Assembly (NCBI GenBank): GCA_030428885.1
Contig: JAUIEJ010000002.1
Span: 126,501 to 190,500 of the forward strand
Source: Gemmatimonadota bacterium
Lineage (GTDB): Bacteria > Gemmatimonadota > Gemmatimonadetes > Longimicrobiales > Gaopeijiaceae
Length of the DNA: 64,000 nucleotides
Direction: 5' to 3'
A program made the translations under genes and the position numbers. The notes under the pieces are model-generated. The model was given only the letters and a program-made list of their open reading frames with translations. It was not told the origin of the DNA and did not search any database. Shown piece after piece: positions 17,960-26,470 of this stretch (position 1 is the first letter of the stretch; each line of letters begins with the position of its first letter).

Positions 17960-19261
17960 ATGCGACGCTTCATCCTGCCCGTCTGCTCCGGAGTCCTCGT
18001 GGCCGCCGCCTGTTCCCTCCCGGGCCCCGGCACGGGCCCCTCGCTGCCCTCCGATCCCGGCGCCCGGGCCCAACGCCTGGAGGACCTCCACACCCGCGTG
18101 CGGGTCCCGGGCCTCGACGACCGGCGCTTCGCTCCGGAGGCGTGGTGGTCGACGGTGGAGCCCCACCTCGCCGGCGCCGTCAGCTCCGAGGAGATCGGCC
18201 GGAGCGCCGAGGGGCGGCCCCTGCGACTCCTCCGCTTCGGGTCGGGCCCCACCACGGTCCTGCTCTGGTCCCAGATGCACGGCGACGAAAGCACGGCCTC
18301 CATGGCTCTGGCCGACCTGATCCGGTGGGTCGACGAGAACCCCGAGGATCCGGTGGTGCGCACCATCTCCCGAGGCGCCACCGTCTACCTGATCCCGGTC
18401 CTGAACCCCGACGGAGCGGCGCGCTTCCAGCGTCGGAACGCCCAGGGAATCGACGTGAACCGGGACGCCCGCCGTCTCGTCACCCCCGAGGGGCGCACCT
18501 TGAAGGCCGCCGTGGACCGGCTCCGCCCCGACTTCGGCTTCAACCTCCACGACCAGGATCCGGCGACCCGGGTGGGGGATTCGGACCGGGGGGCGGCCAT
18601 CGCTCTCCTGGCCCCGGCCTTCAACGAGGCCCGGGACGTGGACGACAAGCGGCGCCGGGCCATGCAGGTGGCCTCGCTGCTGGTGGAGGCCATGACGCCC
18701 CTGGTGGGCGATCACATCGCCAAGTACGACGACACCTTCAACCCCCGGGCCTTCGGCGACCTGGTGGGGGCGTGGGGCGCCAGCACGATCCTCATCGAAT
18801 CGGGCGGGTGGGCCGACGACCCCCAGAAGCAGCACCTGCGGCGCACGAATTTCGTGGGCATCGTCACGGCGCTGGAGGCCATCGCCACCGGGCGGTACAC
18901 AGACCGCGATCCCGGGGTGTACGAGGGACTGCCGTTCAACGGGCGGCGCCTGCCCGATCTCCTGGTCCAGGGAGGCACGGTGGCGGTCCCGGGACTCCCC
19001 GAGCTCCGGGCCGACCTCCTGGTGGACTACGCCCGACCGCTCCTCCGGGAGGGCGGGGTGTTCGCCGACATCGGAGACCTGGAGGGAGTGGAGGCCCAGG
19101 ACACCCTGGACGCCTCCAACCTCTACGTGATTCCCTTCGGAGACGCCCTGGACGACCGGGGAGCCCTGGGAACGGGCCGCCCCGCCCGATTCCTCCTGGC
19201 CGAGGATTCGGCGGGAACCCGGGTGCGGCTGCGCTTCGACGGCGGCCCGCCTCGCGACTAA
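17960..19261 (+). CDS. M14 family zinc carboxypeptidase-like lipoprotein
   Basis: 433 residues from ATG 17960. A lipoprotein signal ends in LVAAACS (lipobox cysteine about residue 19). The M14 core shows the zinc H-x-x-E in SQMHGDESTAS near residue 108, PVLNPDGAARF plus DVNRDAR for substrate contact, the third zinc ligand in FNLHDQDP, and the catalytic Glu in TILIESGGW. About 110 residues of extra beta-rich sequence follow. Likely an envelope-anchored peptidase acting on peptides or peptidoglycan. Its stop overlaps the lhgO stop on the opposite strand. Confidence 0.9.
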   Translation: MRRFILPVCSGVLVAAACSLPGPGTGPSLPSDPGARAQRLEDLHTRVRVPGLDDRRFAPEAWWSTVEPHLAGAVSSEEIGRSAEGRPLRLLRFGSGPTTVLLWSQMHGDESTASMALADLIRWVDENPEDPVVRTISRGATVYLIPVLNPDGAARFQRRNAQGIDVNRDARRLVTPEGRTLKAAVDRLRPDFGFNLHDQDPATRVGDSDRGAAIALLAPAFNEARDVDDKRRRAMQVASLLVEAMTPLVGDHIAKYDDTFNPRAFGDLVGAWGASTILIESGGWADDPQKQHLRRTNFVGIVTALEAIATGRYTDRDPGVYEGLPFNGRRLPDLLVQGGTVAVPGLPELRADLLVDYARPLLREGGVFADIGDLEGVEAQDTLDASNLYVIPFGDALDDRGALGTGRPARFLLAEDSAGTRVRLRFDGGPPRD

Positions 19262-20454
19262 CCGTCCAGGTGTCGGGCCGCTCGCGCCGCCACCTCCCGC
19301 CCGATGGCCAGCGAGGCCGTGGCCGCCGGACTCGGGGCGTTGAGCACGTGGACGGCACCGGGCCCGTCGACCCAGTGGAAGTCGTCCACCAGGCGTCCGT
19401 CGGGCCGCACGGCCTGAGCGCGCACCCCCGAGCCACCGGGCTCCAGATCGGCCGCTCCCAGGGCCGGGACCATGCGGCGCAGCAGGTCGACGAACCGTCC
19501 GGAGCCGAACGACCGCGCCAGTTCCTCGGCCACCATGGACCGGTGGCGCAGGACGAACCGCCACAGCCCGGGATAGGTCACCGCCTCCAGGAGATCGGCC
19601 GGGGCCACGTCGGTGCGGCGGTAGCCCTCCCGGGCGAAGGCCAGGACGGCGTTGGGCCCCGCGTCCACCGTGCCGTCGGTGCGTCGGGTGAGATGCACCC
19701 CCAGGAAGGGAAAGCCGGGTCGAGCCACGGGATAGACCAGGTGGCGCACCAGGTGGGCTCGGGCGGGCTTCAGCCGCATGTATTCGCCCCGAAAGGGGAG
19801 GATCCGCACCGCGGGACGGGCGCCGAAGAGGCGCGCCACCCGATCGGCGTGGAGGCCGGCGCAGGTCACCACCACCCGGGCGCGAACGGCGCCCGCCGTG
19901 GTCTCGACCCGCCACGCCCCGCCCTCCCGCACGGCCTCCACGACCCGGGCGCCGGATCGGACCTCGCCCCCCCGGGCCCGGATGTCGGCCACCAGGGCGT
20001 CGGCCACTCCGGCGAACGAGACGATCCCCTCTTCCGGGACCAGGAGCCCGGCTCGACAGACCACCTGGGGTTCCCGCTCCCGAACCTCGCCGGGGGTGAG
20101 GAGCCGCAGCCCCTCGAGCCCGTTGGCCCGACCCCGGTCGGCCAGCGCCTCCAGGCGCGGCACCTCGTCGGGCTCGGTGGCCACCACGAGCTTGCCGCAG
20201 ACCTCGTGGGCGACGCCCCGGTCCCGGCAGAAGTCCACCATGCGCCGGATCCCGTCCCGGGCCAGGCGGGCCTTGGCCGACCCCGGGGCGTAGGCCAGGC
20301 CGGCGTGGAGCACACCGCTGTTGTGGGTGCTCTGGTGGCGCGCCGCGGCGGCCTCCTTCTCCAGCACCCCCACGGCGTCGGTGGCGCCCGAGGCCAGGAG
20401 GGCCCGAGCCGTGGCCAGGCCCACGAGCCCGGCCCCCACCACCACGACGTCCAT
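19258..20454 (-). CDS. lhgO: L-2-hydroxyglutarate oxidase (FAD-dependent)
   Basis: 398 residues from ATG 20454. It begins with a dinucleotide-binding GAGLVGLATARALL and an acidic strand end (VGVLEKE), followed by the LhgO signature HQSTHNSGVLHAGLAY that holds FAD. Further conserved sequence: FRGEYMRL, VYPVARPGFPFLGVHLTRR, and a C-terminal GPGAVHVLNAPSPAATASLAIG. The enzyme oxidises L-2-hydroxyglutarate to 2-oxoglutarate and feeds electrons to the quinone pool. It follows the Lrp-type gene by two bases, so they form an operon. Confidence 0.92.
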   Translation of the reverse strand: MDVVVVGAGLVGLATARALLASGATDAVGVLEKEAAAARHQSTHNSGVLHAGLAYAPGSAKARLARDGIRRMVDFCRDRGVAHEVCGKLVVATEPDEVPRLEALADRGRANGLEGLRLLTPGEVREREPQVVCRAGLLVPEEGIVSFAGVADALVADIRARGGEVRSGARVVEAVREGGAWRVETTAGAVRARVVVTCAGLHADRVARLFGARPAVRILPFRGEYMRLKPARAHLVRHLVYPVARPGFPFLGVHLTRRTDGTVDAGPNAVLAFAREGYRRTDVAPADLLEAVTYPGLWRFVLRHRSMVAEELARSFGSGRFVDLLRRMVPALGAADLEPGGSGVRAQAVRPDGRLVDDFHWVDGPGAVHVLNAPSPAATASLAIGREVAARAARHLDG

Positions 20455-20456
20455 CG

Positions 20457-20732
20457 TTACTCGAATCCCTCCCAGGCCGCGTCCATGTCCTCCTTGGAGA
20501 GCACCCGGAACGCCACCAGGGTTTCGGTGCGCTCCAGCCCCTCCACCTGTGTGATCCGCTCCGTCACCACGTCGGCGATGTCGTCCCATTCGGGAACGCG
20601 CACCGTGGCCACCAGGTCCCACTCCCCGGTGACGGAATACACCTCGGAGACCCCCTCGAAGCCCACGATGGCCCGGGCCGCGGCGGGCACGGTGTCGGGA
20701 TGGCAGCGGATCATGACCAGTGCGACGAACAT
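20457..20732 (-). CDS. Lrp/AsnC-type RAM domain protein without HTH
   Basis: 91 residues from ATG 20732, with an excellent ribosome site (GGAGGTGAG) directly upstream. The whole protein is the ligand-binding RAM fold: MFVALVMIRC, VYSVTGEWDLVATVRV, then VEGLERTETLVAFRVL. No helix-turn-helix precedes it, so it is a stand-alone sensor like the SraA/Lrp-stub proteins, which oligomerise and may modulate full-length Lrp. Two bases separate it from lhgO. Confidence 0.88.
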   Translation of the reverse strand: MFVALVMIRCHPDTVPAAARAIVGFEGVSEVYSVTGEWDLVATVRVPEWDDIADVVTERITQVEGLERTETLVAFRVLSKEDMDAAWEGFE

Positions 20733-20872
20733 CTCACCTCCGGAGGCGCAGGGGGGGACCGATGGCCGCAACGTGGTGGCCCGGGACGCCTCTGAAAAGG
20801 CCACCCGAACAATTCCCACGCCCCTCTCGTAGGATCGGGTGAGCCTTCCGCTCCTCATCCCGGAGATCGCCC

Positions 20873-21766
20873 ATGTACGACGAACTCGAGCGCGCCGCCG
20901 GCGCCCGCCCCCGATCCGGCCCGTCGATCCTCGGCTGGATCGCCGTGGGCCTGACCACCGTGACCCTCATGGGCGCCGCCGGGACCTACCTGGCGTACCG
21001 CTTCGTACGGCACCAGGTGGTCGAGGCGGTGGAGCAGTTCGAGTCGGTGGTGGCGGCCCGGGCCCCCGCCGCCGACCCCCTCGTGGCCGGAACGGTCTCT
21101 CGAACCCTGGGCGAGTTGGGGCTGATTCCGGACGACGAGGTGGGGTCGGTGGCATCGGCCGTGGGCCGGGCCCTCGCCGCGCCGCGACCGGCGCCCGACG
21201 CCCGGGCGCAGAACGCCGGCGACGGCGAGGCAGTGGAGGGGTCGTTCCGCCTCCAGACCGGCGAAGGCGAGTTCATCGCCGACCTCCGGGCCGACGACCA
21301 GGGCGGATCGTTCGTGGTCCGGGGGCCCGACGGGGAGGTCCTGGTGGACCTCTCGGGCGACGCCCGGGGGGGACGACTCCAACTGGGCATCGACGGCGAG
21401 GTGGCCCTCATCGAGGCCGGCGCCGACGCCGAGGCCCCGCCCCGCTGGGTGCCTGCCCCTGCGCTATTGGGCGCCCTCGAGGGGATCGTGGGCGGGAGGG
21501 CCGGAGACGCCACGTTCGGCGCCCTGGCGGGCCGGTCCCCCCGTGACCCCGAAGCCCTGGTGGCCGAATGGCGCGCCGAACTCGAACGCGACGGATGGGA
21601 GGTCCGGGCCGAGCACCGGCTGAGCGGCGACGTGGACGGCCCCAGCGCCTCGGCCGTGGCACGCCATCCCGGCTCCCACCGGGTGGTGGTCCTGGCCGCG
21701 GCCCGGGAGGCGGGCGACACCCACGTGGTGCTGGCCTGGGGCGAGGGGATCGACGGCGGGCCGTAG
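20873..21766 (+). CDS. single-pass membrane protein of unknown function
   Basis: 297 residues from ATG 20873 with GGAG upstream. One membrane helix (ILGWIAVGLTTVTLMGAAGTY, near residues 19-40) separates a short cytoplasmic tail from a long acidic exterior domain. Within it, residues ~120-190 have alternating beta strands (SFRLQTGEGEFIADL, GRLQLGIDGEVALIEA). The last 60 residues resemble a small sensor-like fold (VAEWRAELERDGWEVRAEHRL). I do not recognise the family. It may be a cell-envelope anchored protein. Confidence 0.7.
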   Translation: MYDELERAAGARPRSGPSILGWIAVGLTTVTLMGAAGTYLAYRFVRHQVVEAVEQFESVVAARAPAADPLVAGTVSRTLGELGLIPDDEVGSVASAVGRALAAPRPAPDARAQNAGDGEAVEGSFRLQTGEGEFIADLRADDQGGSFVVRGPDGEVLVDLSGDARGGRLQLGIDGEVALIEAGADAEAPPRWVPAPALLGALEGIVGGRAGDATFGALAGRSPRDPEALVAEWRAELERDGWEVRAEHRLSGDVDGPSASAVARHPGSHRVVVLAAAREAGDTHVVLAWGEGIDGGP

Positions 21767-21793
21767 AGGTCGCCGCGCGGGTCCGCCCTCTAC
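21763..21793. terminator. bidirectional hairpin between convergent genes
   Basis: GTAGAGG and CCTCTAC form a 7-base stem around a GC-rich 17-base loop, and include the stop codons of both flanking convergent genes. A short shared terminator is plausible; the stem is modest. Confidence 0.4.
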
Positions 21794-22581
21794 CCCTCCC
21801 TTCGCACCGCCCGGACGCCGATGATGACGTCGAAGTCCCGGTCCCGGTGCTCCAGTTCTTCCCGGGTGAGTTCTTCCGACGCCAGGCCGTGGAGGGCGCA
21901 GGTGGCGGAGAGGACGTTGCCCCACCCCTCGACTTCGACCTCGCCGTCGAAGTTCCGGGCGAAGAGCTGGCGGGCCGCCTCCTGGGTCAGATGCCAGTAC
22001 TCGGCCCACCCGTCGGTGTCCAGGTGGCGGCCCACCTTGCTGGTGCCGTGGGTGGTCAGGAGGAGCACGCCGCCGGGCTTCAGCATGGCGTGGAGACGCC
22101 GCACCGCCCCCTCGATGTCGTAGATCATCTGGATCGTCTGGGTGCAGACGATGCAGTCGAATCGGCCTTCCGGAAGGGGCGCGTCGCCCGTCAGATCCCC
22201 TACGATGGTGGCCCCGGGCGCTTCGACGTAGCTGAAGACATCCTTCACCTCGACGCCGTCCCCTCCGAACTTGTCCAGGTAGAAGGTGTCGCCGAACTCC
22301 ATGGTCACGCCCCGGATGTCGGCCCTCCGGGCGTCCAGGAATCGCTCGATGTACCAGCGCTCGATGGGAAACCCCCGATCGAGTGCGAACACCGGGCTGA
22401 TGGGGGTCAGGCGCCGGAAACTGCCGAAGCGCACGGTCCCCCGGGGGGGCCACTGGAGGCGCAGGGCACGCTGCAGCTTCACGACCCCGTCCCGAACCCA
22501 TGGAGGAAGGTGATGCTTGGCCAGGTCGATCGCCCGATCCCGAAGGGAGCGGCGCGACGGAGTCGAGTCTGCCGAGGCCAT
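21790..22581 (-). CDS. SAM-dependent methyltransferase
   Basis: 263 residues from ATG 22581. A basic N-terminal stretch precedes a class I methyltransferase core: the FDCIVCTQTIQMIYDIEGAVR motif near residue 157, then LKPGGVLLLTTHG. The glycine-rich motif I is divergent (SYVEAPGATIVGDLTG in place of the usual VLDxGxGxG), as often seen in sugar or glycan methyltransferases of surface-polysaccharide loci. It stands at the edge of the glycan gene block and diverges from the SDR gene. Substrate unknown. Confidence 0.78.
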   Translation of the reverse strand: MASADSTPSRRSLRDRAIDLAKHHLPPWVRDGVVKLQRALRLQWPPRGTVRFGSFRRLTPISPVFALDRGFPIERWYIERFLDARRADIRGVTMEFGDTFYLDKFGGDGVEVKDVFSYVEAPGATIVGDLTGDAPLPEGRFDCIVCTQTIQMIYDIEGAVRRLHAMLKPGGVLLLTTHGTSKVGRHLDTDGWAEYWHLTQEAARQLFARNFDGEVEVEGWGNVLSATCALHGLASEELTREELEHRDRDFDVIIGVRAVRREG

Positions 22582-22646
22582 CGCGCGGGTCTCCGAGCAC
22601 GGGTGGGCGGCGGGTGGGCCCTTTCCCGCGGCCCGGGAGAGGGATC

Positions 22647-23681
22647 GTGGTCGAAGGTAGGGCGGGCGCCCCATCCGGGGAACCGGCCCCCCGTCGGGTC
22701 GCCGCCGTGGTGAGCGCCCCCTGGTCGGACCGCCGGGTCCTCGTCCTGGGAGCCACCGGGTTCATCGGTCGCTGGGTGGCCCGGGCCCTCACGGCTCGCG
22801 GCGCGGACCTGGACCTCGGGGTTCGGGACCCGGCGATTGCTCGCCCCCTCATGGCGGCCTACTCTGTTCAGGGTCGCCTGCATCCGGTCGATCTTGGAGA
22901 TGCGGCGGCGGTTCGGGGCCTCGTGACCCGCACGCGCCCAGCCGTGGTCTTCAATCTGGCCGGGTACGGAGTCGACCCGCGGGAGCGGGACGAAGGCACG
23001 GCCTACGCCCTCAATCGTGACCTCGTGAGCCACCTCTGCGACGCCCTCATCGGGGCTGCCGACGAGTCCTGCCTCGTCCACGCCGGATCCGCCCTGGAAT
23101 ACGGCCACGCTCGGGGCGACCTGAGCGAGGACACGGCCCCGGCGCCCGACACCCTCTACGGCATGTCCAAACTGGCCGGAACCCGGGAATTGACCCGACG
23201 CCGCGCCGCCGACGGCCTGGTGGGCCTCACGGCCCGGCTCTTCATGGTCTACGGCGCGGGAGAGCGCCCGGGGCGCCTCCTTCCGACCGTGCTCCGGGCT
23301 CGACACCACGACGAACGGATCGCCCTCACCGAGGGGCTCCAACGCCGGGATTTCACCTGGGTCGGCGACGTGGCCGAAGGGCTCGTTCGCCTGGCGGACG
23401 CGGCCCGGGAGGCGCCCCCGGTGGTGAATCTCGCCACGGGGCGACTGCACTCGGTGCGGCACTTCGTGGAAACGGCCGCGTCGGTGGCGGGCCTGGCTCC
23501 GGGGCGCCTCGGCTTCGGCGACCTCCCGGGCCGGGCCGAGGAGATGGCCCACGACCCCGTGAACGTCCAGCGGCTCCGGACCGCCACGGGCGGATGGGTC
23601 CCCTCCACCGATCCCGCCGCGGGCATCCGGGCCACCCTGGAGTTCCACGAGTCCGCCCCCGACGTCGGAGTCTCCCCATGA
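22647..23681 (+). CDS. NAD-dependent epimerase/dehydratase (extended SDR), likely sugar ketoreductase
   Basis: About 344 residues from GTG 22647, chosen for GGGAGAGGG just upstream; GTG 22707 or 22710 would also keep the full domain. Nucleotide-binding GATGFIGRWVARAL comes first, then FNLAGYGVD, HAGSALEYG and the catalytic YGMSK. The C-terminal half has RDFTWVGDVAEGLVRL, as in sugar 4-epimerases and 4-ketoreductases. It is the first gene of the CDP-sugar run and overlaps the GT2 gene (ATGA), so it probably reduces the 4-keto sugar made by RfbG and the C-methyltransferase. Confidence 0.85.
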   Translation: MVEGRAGAPSGEPAPRRVAAVVSAPWSDRRVLVLGATGFIGRWVARALTARGADLDLGVRDPAIARPLMAAYSVQGRLHPVDLGDAAAVRGLVTRTRPAVVFNLAGYGVDPRERDEGTAYALNRDLVSHLCDALIGAADESCLVHAGSALEYGHARGDLSEDTAPAPDTLYGMSKLAGTRELTRRRAADGLVGLTARLFMVYGAGERPGRLLPTVLRARHHDERIALTEGLQRRDFTWVGDVAEGLVRLADAAREAPPVVNLATGRLHSVRHFVETAASVAGLAPGRLGFGDLPGRAEEMAHDPVNVQRLRTATGGWVPSTDPAAGIRATLEFHESAPDVGVSP

Positions 23682-24460
23682 CCCACGCCGTTCCCGACAT
23701 CTCCCTCTCGGTCCCCGCCTACAACGAGGAGGAGGTGATCCGCAGCACCGCCACCCGCCTGGTGGACGCCTTCCGGGCCCGGGACATCGCCGTGGAACTG
23801 GTCCTGGTGGACAACGGATCCAGCGACGGTACCGGTGCCCTCATCGACGACATGATCGGCGAAGGTCTCCCCATCCGGAAGGTCCGCATCGACGACAACA
23901 TCGGCTACGGCTACGGGGTGCTCCGGGGGTTGGACGCCTGCACGGGCCGGTACGTGGGGTTCATCTGCGCCGACGGCCAGGTGGAGCCCGCCGACGTCGT
24001 CCGCGTCTACGAGATGTGCGCCGCCTCGAAGGAACCCCGCCTCACCAAGGTGCGTCGGCGGTTCCGCATGGACGGGTGGAACCGGAAGCTGGTGTCCGTG
24101 GCCTACAACGTCCTGACCGCGGGGCTCTTCGGCGGCCTGGGGTCCATCGACATCAACGGCAACCCCAAGGTGTTCCCCCGGGAATTCCTGGCCCCCATGG
24201 ACCTGCGCTCCACCGACTGGTTCCTGGACGCCGAGGTCATGATCAAGGCCAAGCGTCTGAAGCTGGAGGTGCTGGAGTTCAACGTCCTGGCCCAGGCGCG
24301 GGGCGGCGGCACGTCCAACGTGCGGGCCTCCACCTGCTGGGAGTTCCTGGGCAACCTGGCCCGCTACCGTCTGGGCGGGGATCGGGAGCCGCCGCCGGCC
24401 GCCCCCCTCCCCCGCTCCGACGTCTCCACCACCCGGCACCCCGACGGAGGCGAGTCGTGA
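23678..24460 (+). CDS. family 2 glycosyltransferase
   Basis: 260 residues from ATG 23678, overlapping the SDR stop. It has the GT-A start ISLSVPAYNEEEVI, VLVDNGSSDGTGALID, and GRYVGFICADGQVEP, where the DxD is replaced by ADGQ as in polyprenyl-phosphate glycosyltransferases. LRSTDWFLDAEVMIKAKR follows. No membrane helix is evident. It probably attaches a sugar to a lipid carrier for the surface glycan. A GTG overlap couples it to the next gene. Confidence 0.88.
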   Translation: MTHAVPDISLSVPAYNEEEVIRSTATRLVDAFRARDIAVELVLVDNGSSDGTGALIDDMIGEGLPIRKVRIDDNIGYGYGVLRGLDACTGRYVGFICADGQVEPADVVRVYEMCAASKEPRLTKVRRRFRMDGWNRKLVSVAYNVLTAGLFGGLGSIDINGNPKVFPREFLAPMDLRSTDWFLDAEVMIKAKRLKLEVLEFNVLAQARGGGTSNVRASTCWEFLGNLARYRLGGDREPPPAAPLPRSDVSTTRHPDGGES

Positions 24461-25695
24461 GCCACCATCTGCGGTCCACCTGTCGAGGGTGCGGGAACGA
24501 CACCCTGCACCGATTCCTCGAACTCGGACCCACCCCCCTGGCCAACGCCTTCCTGGCCTCGGAGGCGGAGTTCGCCGACGAGGCCTCCTACCCTCTGGAC
24601 GTCTACCTCTGCGAGCGCTGCACCCTGGTGCAGCTCCTGGACGTGGTGGACCCGGAGATCCTGTTCCGGGACTACATCTACGTCACGGGCACCTCGTCGA
24701 CCATCGCGGCCCACAATCGGGAGTACGCCCGCACCGTGGTGGACCTCCTGGACCTGGCCGGCGACGACCTCGTGGTGGAGGTGGCCAGCAACGACGGCAG
24801 TCTCCTCTCCTGCTTCCGGGAACACGGGGTCCGGACCCTGGGGGTGGAGCCCGCCACCAACATCGCGGCCATGGCCACCGCCGCCGGCATCGAGACGGTG
24901 AACCGGTTCTTCGGCGAGGAGGTGGGGCGGGAGCTTCGGCAGGAGCGGGGACCGGCCCGGGCGGTCATCGGCAACAACGTCCTGGCCCACGTGGACGACA
25001 CCCTGGGATTCCTGAAGGGCTACCGGGCCCTCCTGGCCGACGACGGTCTGGCGATCCTGGAGGTGCCGTACCTGGGTGAGTTCCTGGACGGACTGGAATA
25101 CGACACGGTCTACCACGAGCACCTCTGCTACTTCTCCATCCGGGCCCTCCTCCACCTCTGCGAGGCCGCGGGACTCCGCATGGTCCGGGTGGACTTCGTG
25201 CCGGTGCACGGGGGCAGCATCCGCATGTACGCCGCGCCCGCCGTGGCCGGCCGCGAGCACGCCCCCGAGGTCCTGGCTCTGGCCGACGAGGAAGGGGCCC
25301 GGGGATTCGGCGACCCGGCGCGCTACGACCGGTTCGCCCGGGACGTGGAGGCCCAGCGCACGGCCCTGGTGGAGCTCCTCACCCGCCTGAAGCGCGAGGG
25401 GCATTCCGTGGCGGCCTACGGAGCCCCGGCCAAGGGCAACACCCAGCTCAACTACTGCGGCATCGACACCGAACTCGTGCCCTGGACGGTGGACCGGAAT
25501 CCCCTGAAGGTGGGCACGTTCACTCCGGGGTCCCACATTCCCGTGCTTCCGGTGGACACCCTGGTGGAGCGCCAGCCCGACGTGGTGCTGATCCTGGCCT
25601 GGAACTTCGCCGAGGAGATCATGGAGCAGCAGCACGTCTACCGCTCCCGGGGCGGGCGCTTCCTTCTTCCCCTGCCCCACCCTCGACTGGTGTGA
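24457..25695 (+). CDS. NDP-hexose C-methyltransferase
   Basis: 412 residues from GTG 24457, with GGAGG upstream. The N-terminal zinc-binding domain has CRGCGN near residue 9 and CERC near 51, with LGPTPLANAFL. A SAM-binding core follows (VVEVASNDGSLLSCF near 106; GVEPATNIA). C-terminal helices include YEHLCYFS-like EHLCYFSIRALLHL and AAYGAPAKGNTQLNYCGI near 325. This three-part design is the TylCIII-type sugar C-3 methyltransferase family. Beside rfbF and rfbG it suggests a CDP-linked 3-C-methyl branched sugar. Confidence 0.9.
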   Translation: MSHHLRSTCRGCGNDTLHRFLELGPTPLANAFLASEAEFADEASYPLDVYLCERCTLVQLLDVVDPEILFRDYIYVTGTSSTIAAHNREYARTVVDLLDLAGDDLVVEVASNDGSLLSCFREHGVRTLGVEPATNIAAMATAAGIETVNRFFGEEVGRELRQERGPARAVIGNNVLAHVDDTLGFLKGYRALLADDGLAILEVPYLGEFLDGLEYDTVYHEHLCYFSIRALLHLCEAAGLRMVRVDFVPVHGGSIRMYAAPAVAGREHAPEVLALADEEGARGFGDPARYDRFARDVEAQRTALVELLTRLKREGHSVAAYGAPAKGNTQLNYCGIDTELVPWTVDRNPLKVGTFTPGSHIPVLPVDTLVERQPDVVLILAWNFAEEIMEQQHVYRSRGGRFLLPLPHPRLV

Positions 25696-25699
25696 CGCC

Positions 25700-26470
25700 A
25701 TGCACGTCGTGATCCTGGCGGGAGGTTTCGGGACCCGCCTCTCGGAAGAGACGGACCGCCGGCCCAAGCCCATGGTGGAGATCGGGGGCCACCCCATGCT
25801 GTGGCACATCATGGGCATCTACGCCCACCACGGGTTCAAGGACTTCCTGGTGGCCTGCGGCTACAAGGGCGGCATGATCAAGCAGTACTTCCGCACCCGC
25901 TTCTACCACGACAGCGACTATTTCGTGGACCTCCGGGACGGCAGCCTGGAGGTGGTGAACCCCAGCCCCGTGGACTGGCGCATCGGCGTCATGGACACCG
26001 GGCTCGAGACCCAGACCGGAGGGCGGCTGCGACGGCTCTCCCGGTGGCTCTCCGAAGGCACGTTCATGGTGACCTACGGCGACGGGCTCGCCGACATCGA
26101 CATCCGGGCCCTGCTGGACTTCCACCGGAGCCACGGAGGCCTCGCCACCGTCACGGCGGTGCGGCCCCCGGCGCGGTTCGGAGGGCTGAGCCTCGACGGC
26201 GACCGGGTGGACCGCTTCATCGAGAAACCCCAGACCGACGCCGGCTGGATCAACGGCGGGTTCTTCGTCTTCGAGCCCCCGGTCCTGGACTACCTCACCG
26301 ACGACACCACGGTCCTGGAGCGGGATCCCCTGGAGCGTCTGGCCGAGGAGGGGCAGCTCCACGCCTTCCGCCACGAGGGGTTCTGGCAGCCCATGGACAC
26401 CCTCCGGGAGAAGCGGTTGCTGGAGGACCAGTGGACCTCGGGCCGGGCCCCGTGGAAGGTCTGGGCGTGA
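25700..26470 (+). CDS. rfbF: glucose-1-phosphate cytidylyltransferase
   Basis: 256 residues. It opens with the nucleotidyltransferase signature VILAGGFGTRLSEETDRRPKP, and continues with KPMVEIGGHPMLWHIMGIY, GYKGGMIKQYF, and a metal site in VTYGDGLADIDI. The closing WQPMDTLREKRLLEDQW is typical of RfbF. It turns glucose-1-phosphate and CTP into CDP-glucose. It lies 4 bases after the C-methyltransferase and overlaps rfbG by four bases. Confidence 0.95.
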   Translation: MHVVILAGGFGTRLSEETDRRPKPMVEIGGHPMLWHIMGIYAHHGFKDFLVACGYKGGMIKQYFRTRFYHDSDYFVDLRDGSLEVVNPSPVDWRIGVMDTGLETQTGGRLRRLSRWLSEGTFMVTYGDGLADIDIRALLDFHRSHGGLATVTAVRPPARFGGLSLDGDRVDRFIEKPQTDAGWINGGFFVFEPPVLDYLTDDTTVLERDPLERLAEEGQLHAFRHEGFWQPMDTLREKRLLEDQWTSGRAPWKVWA

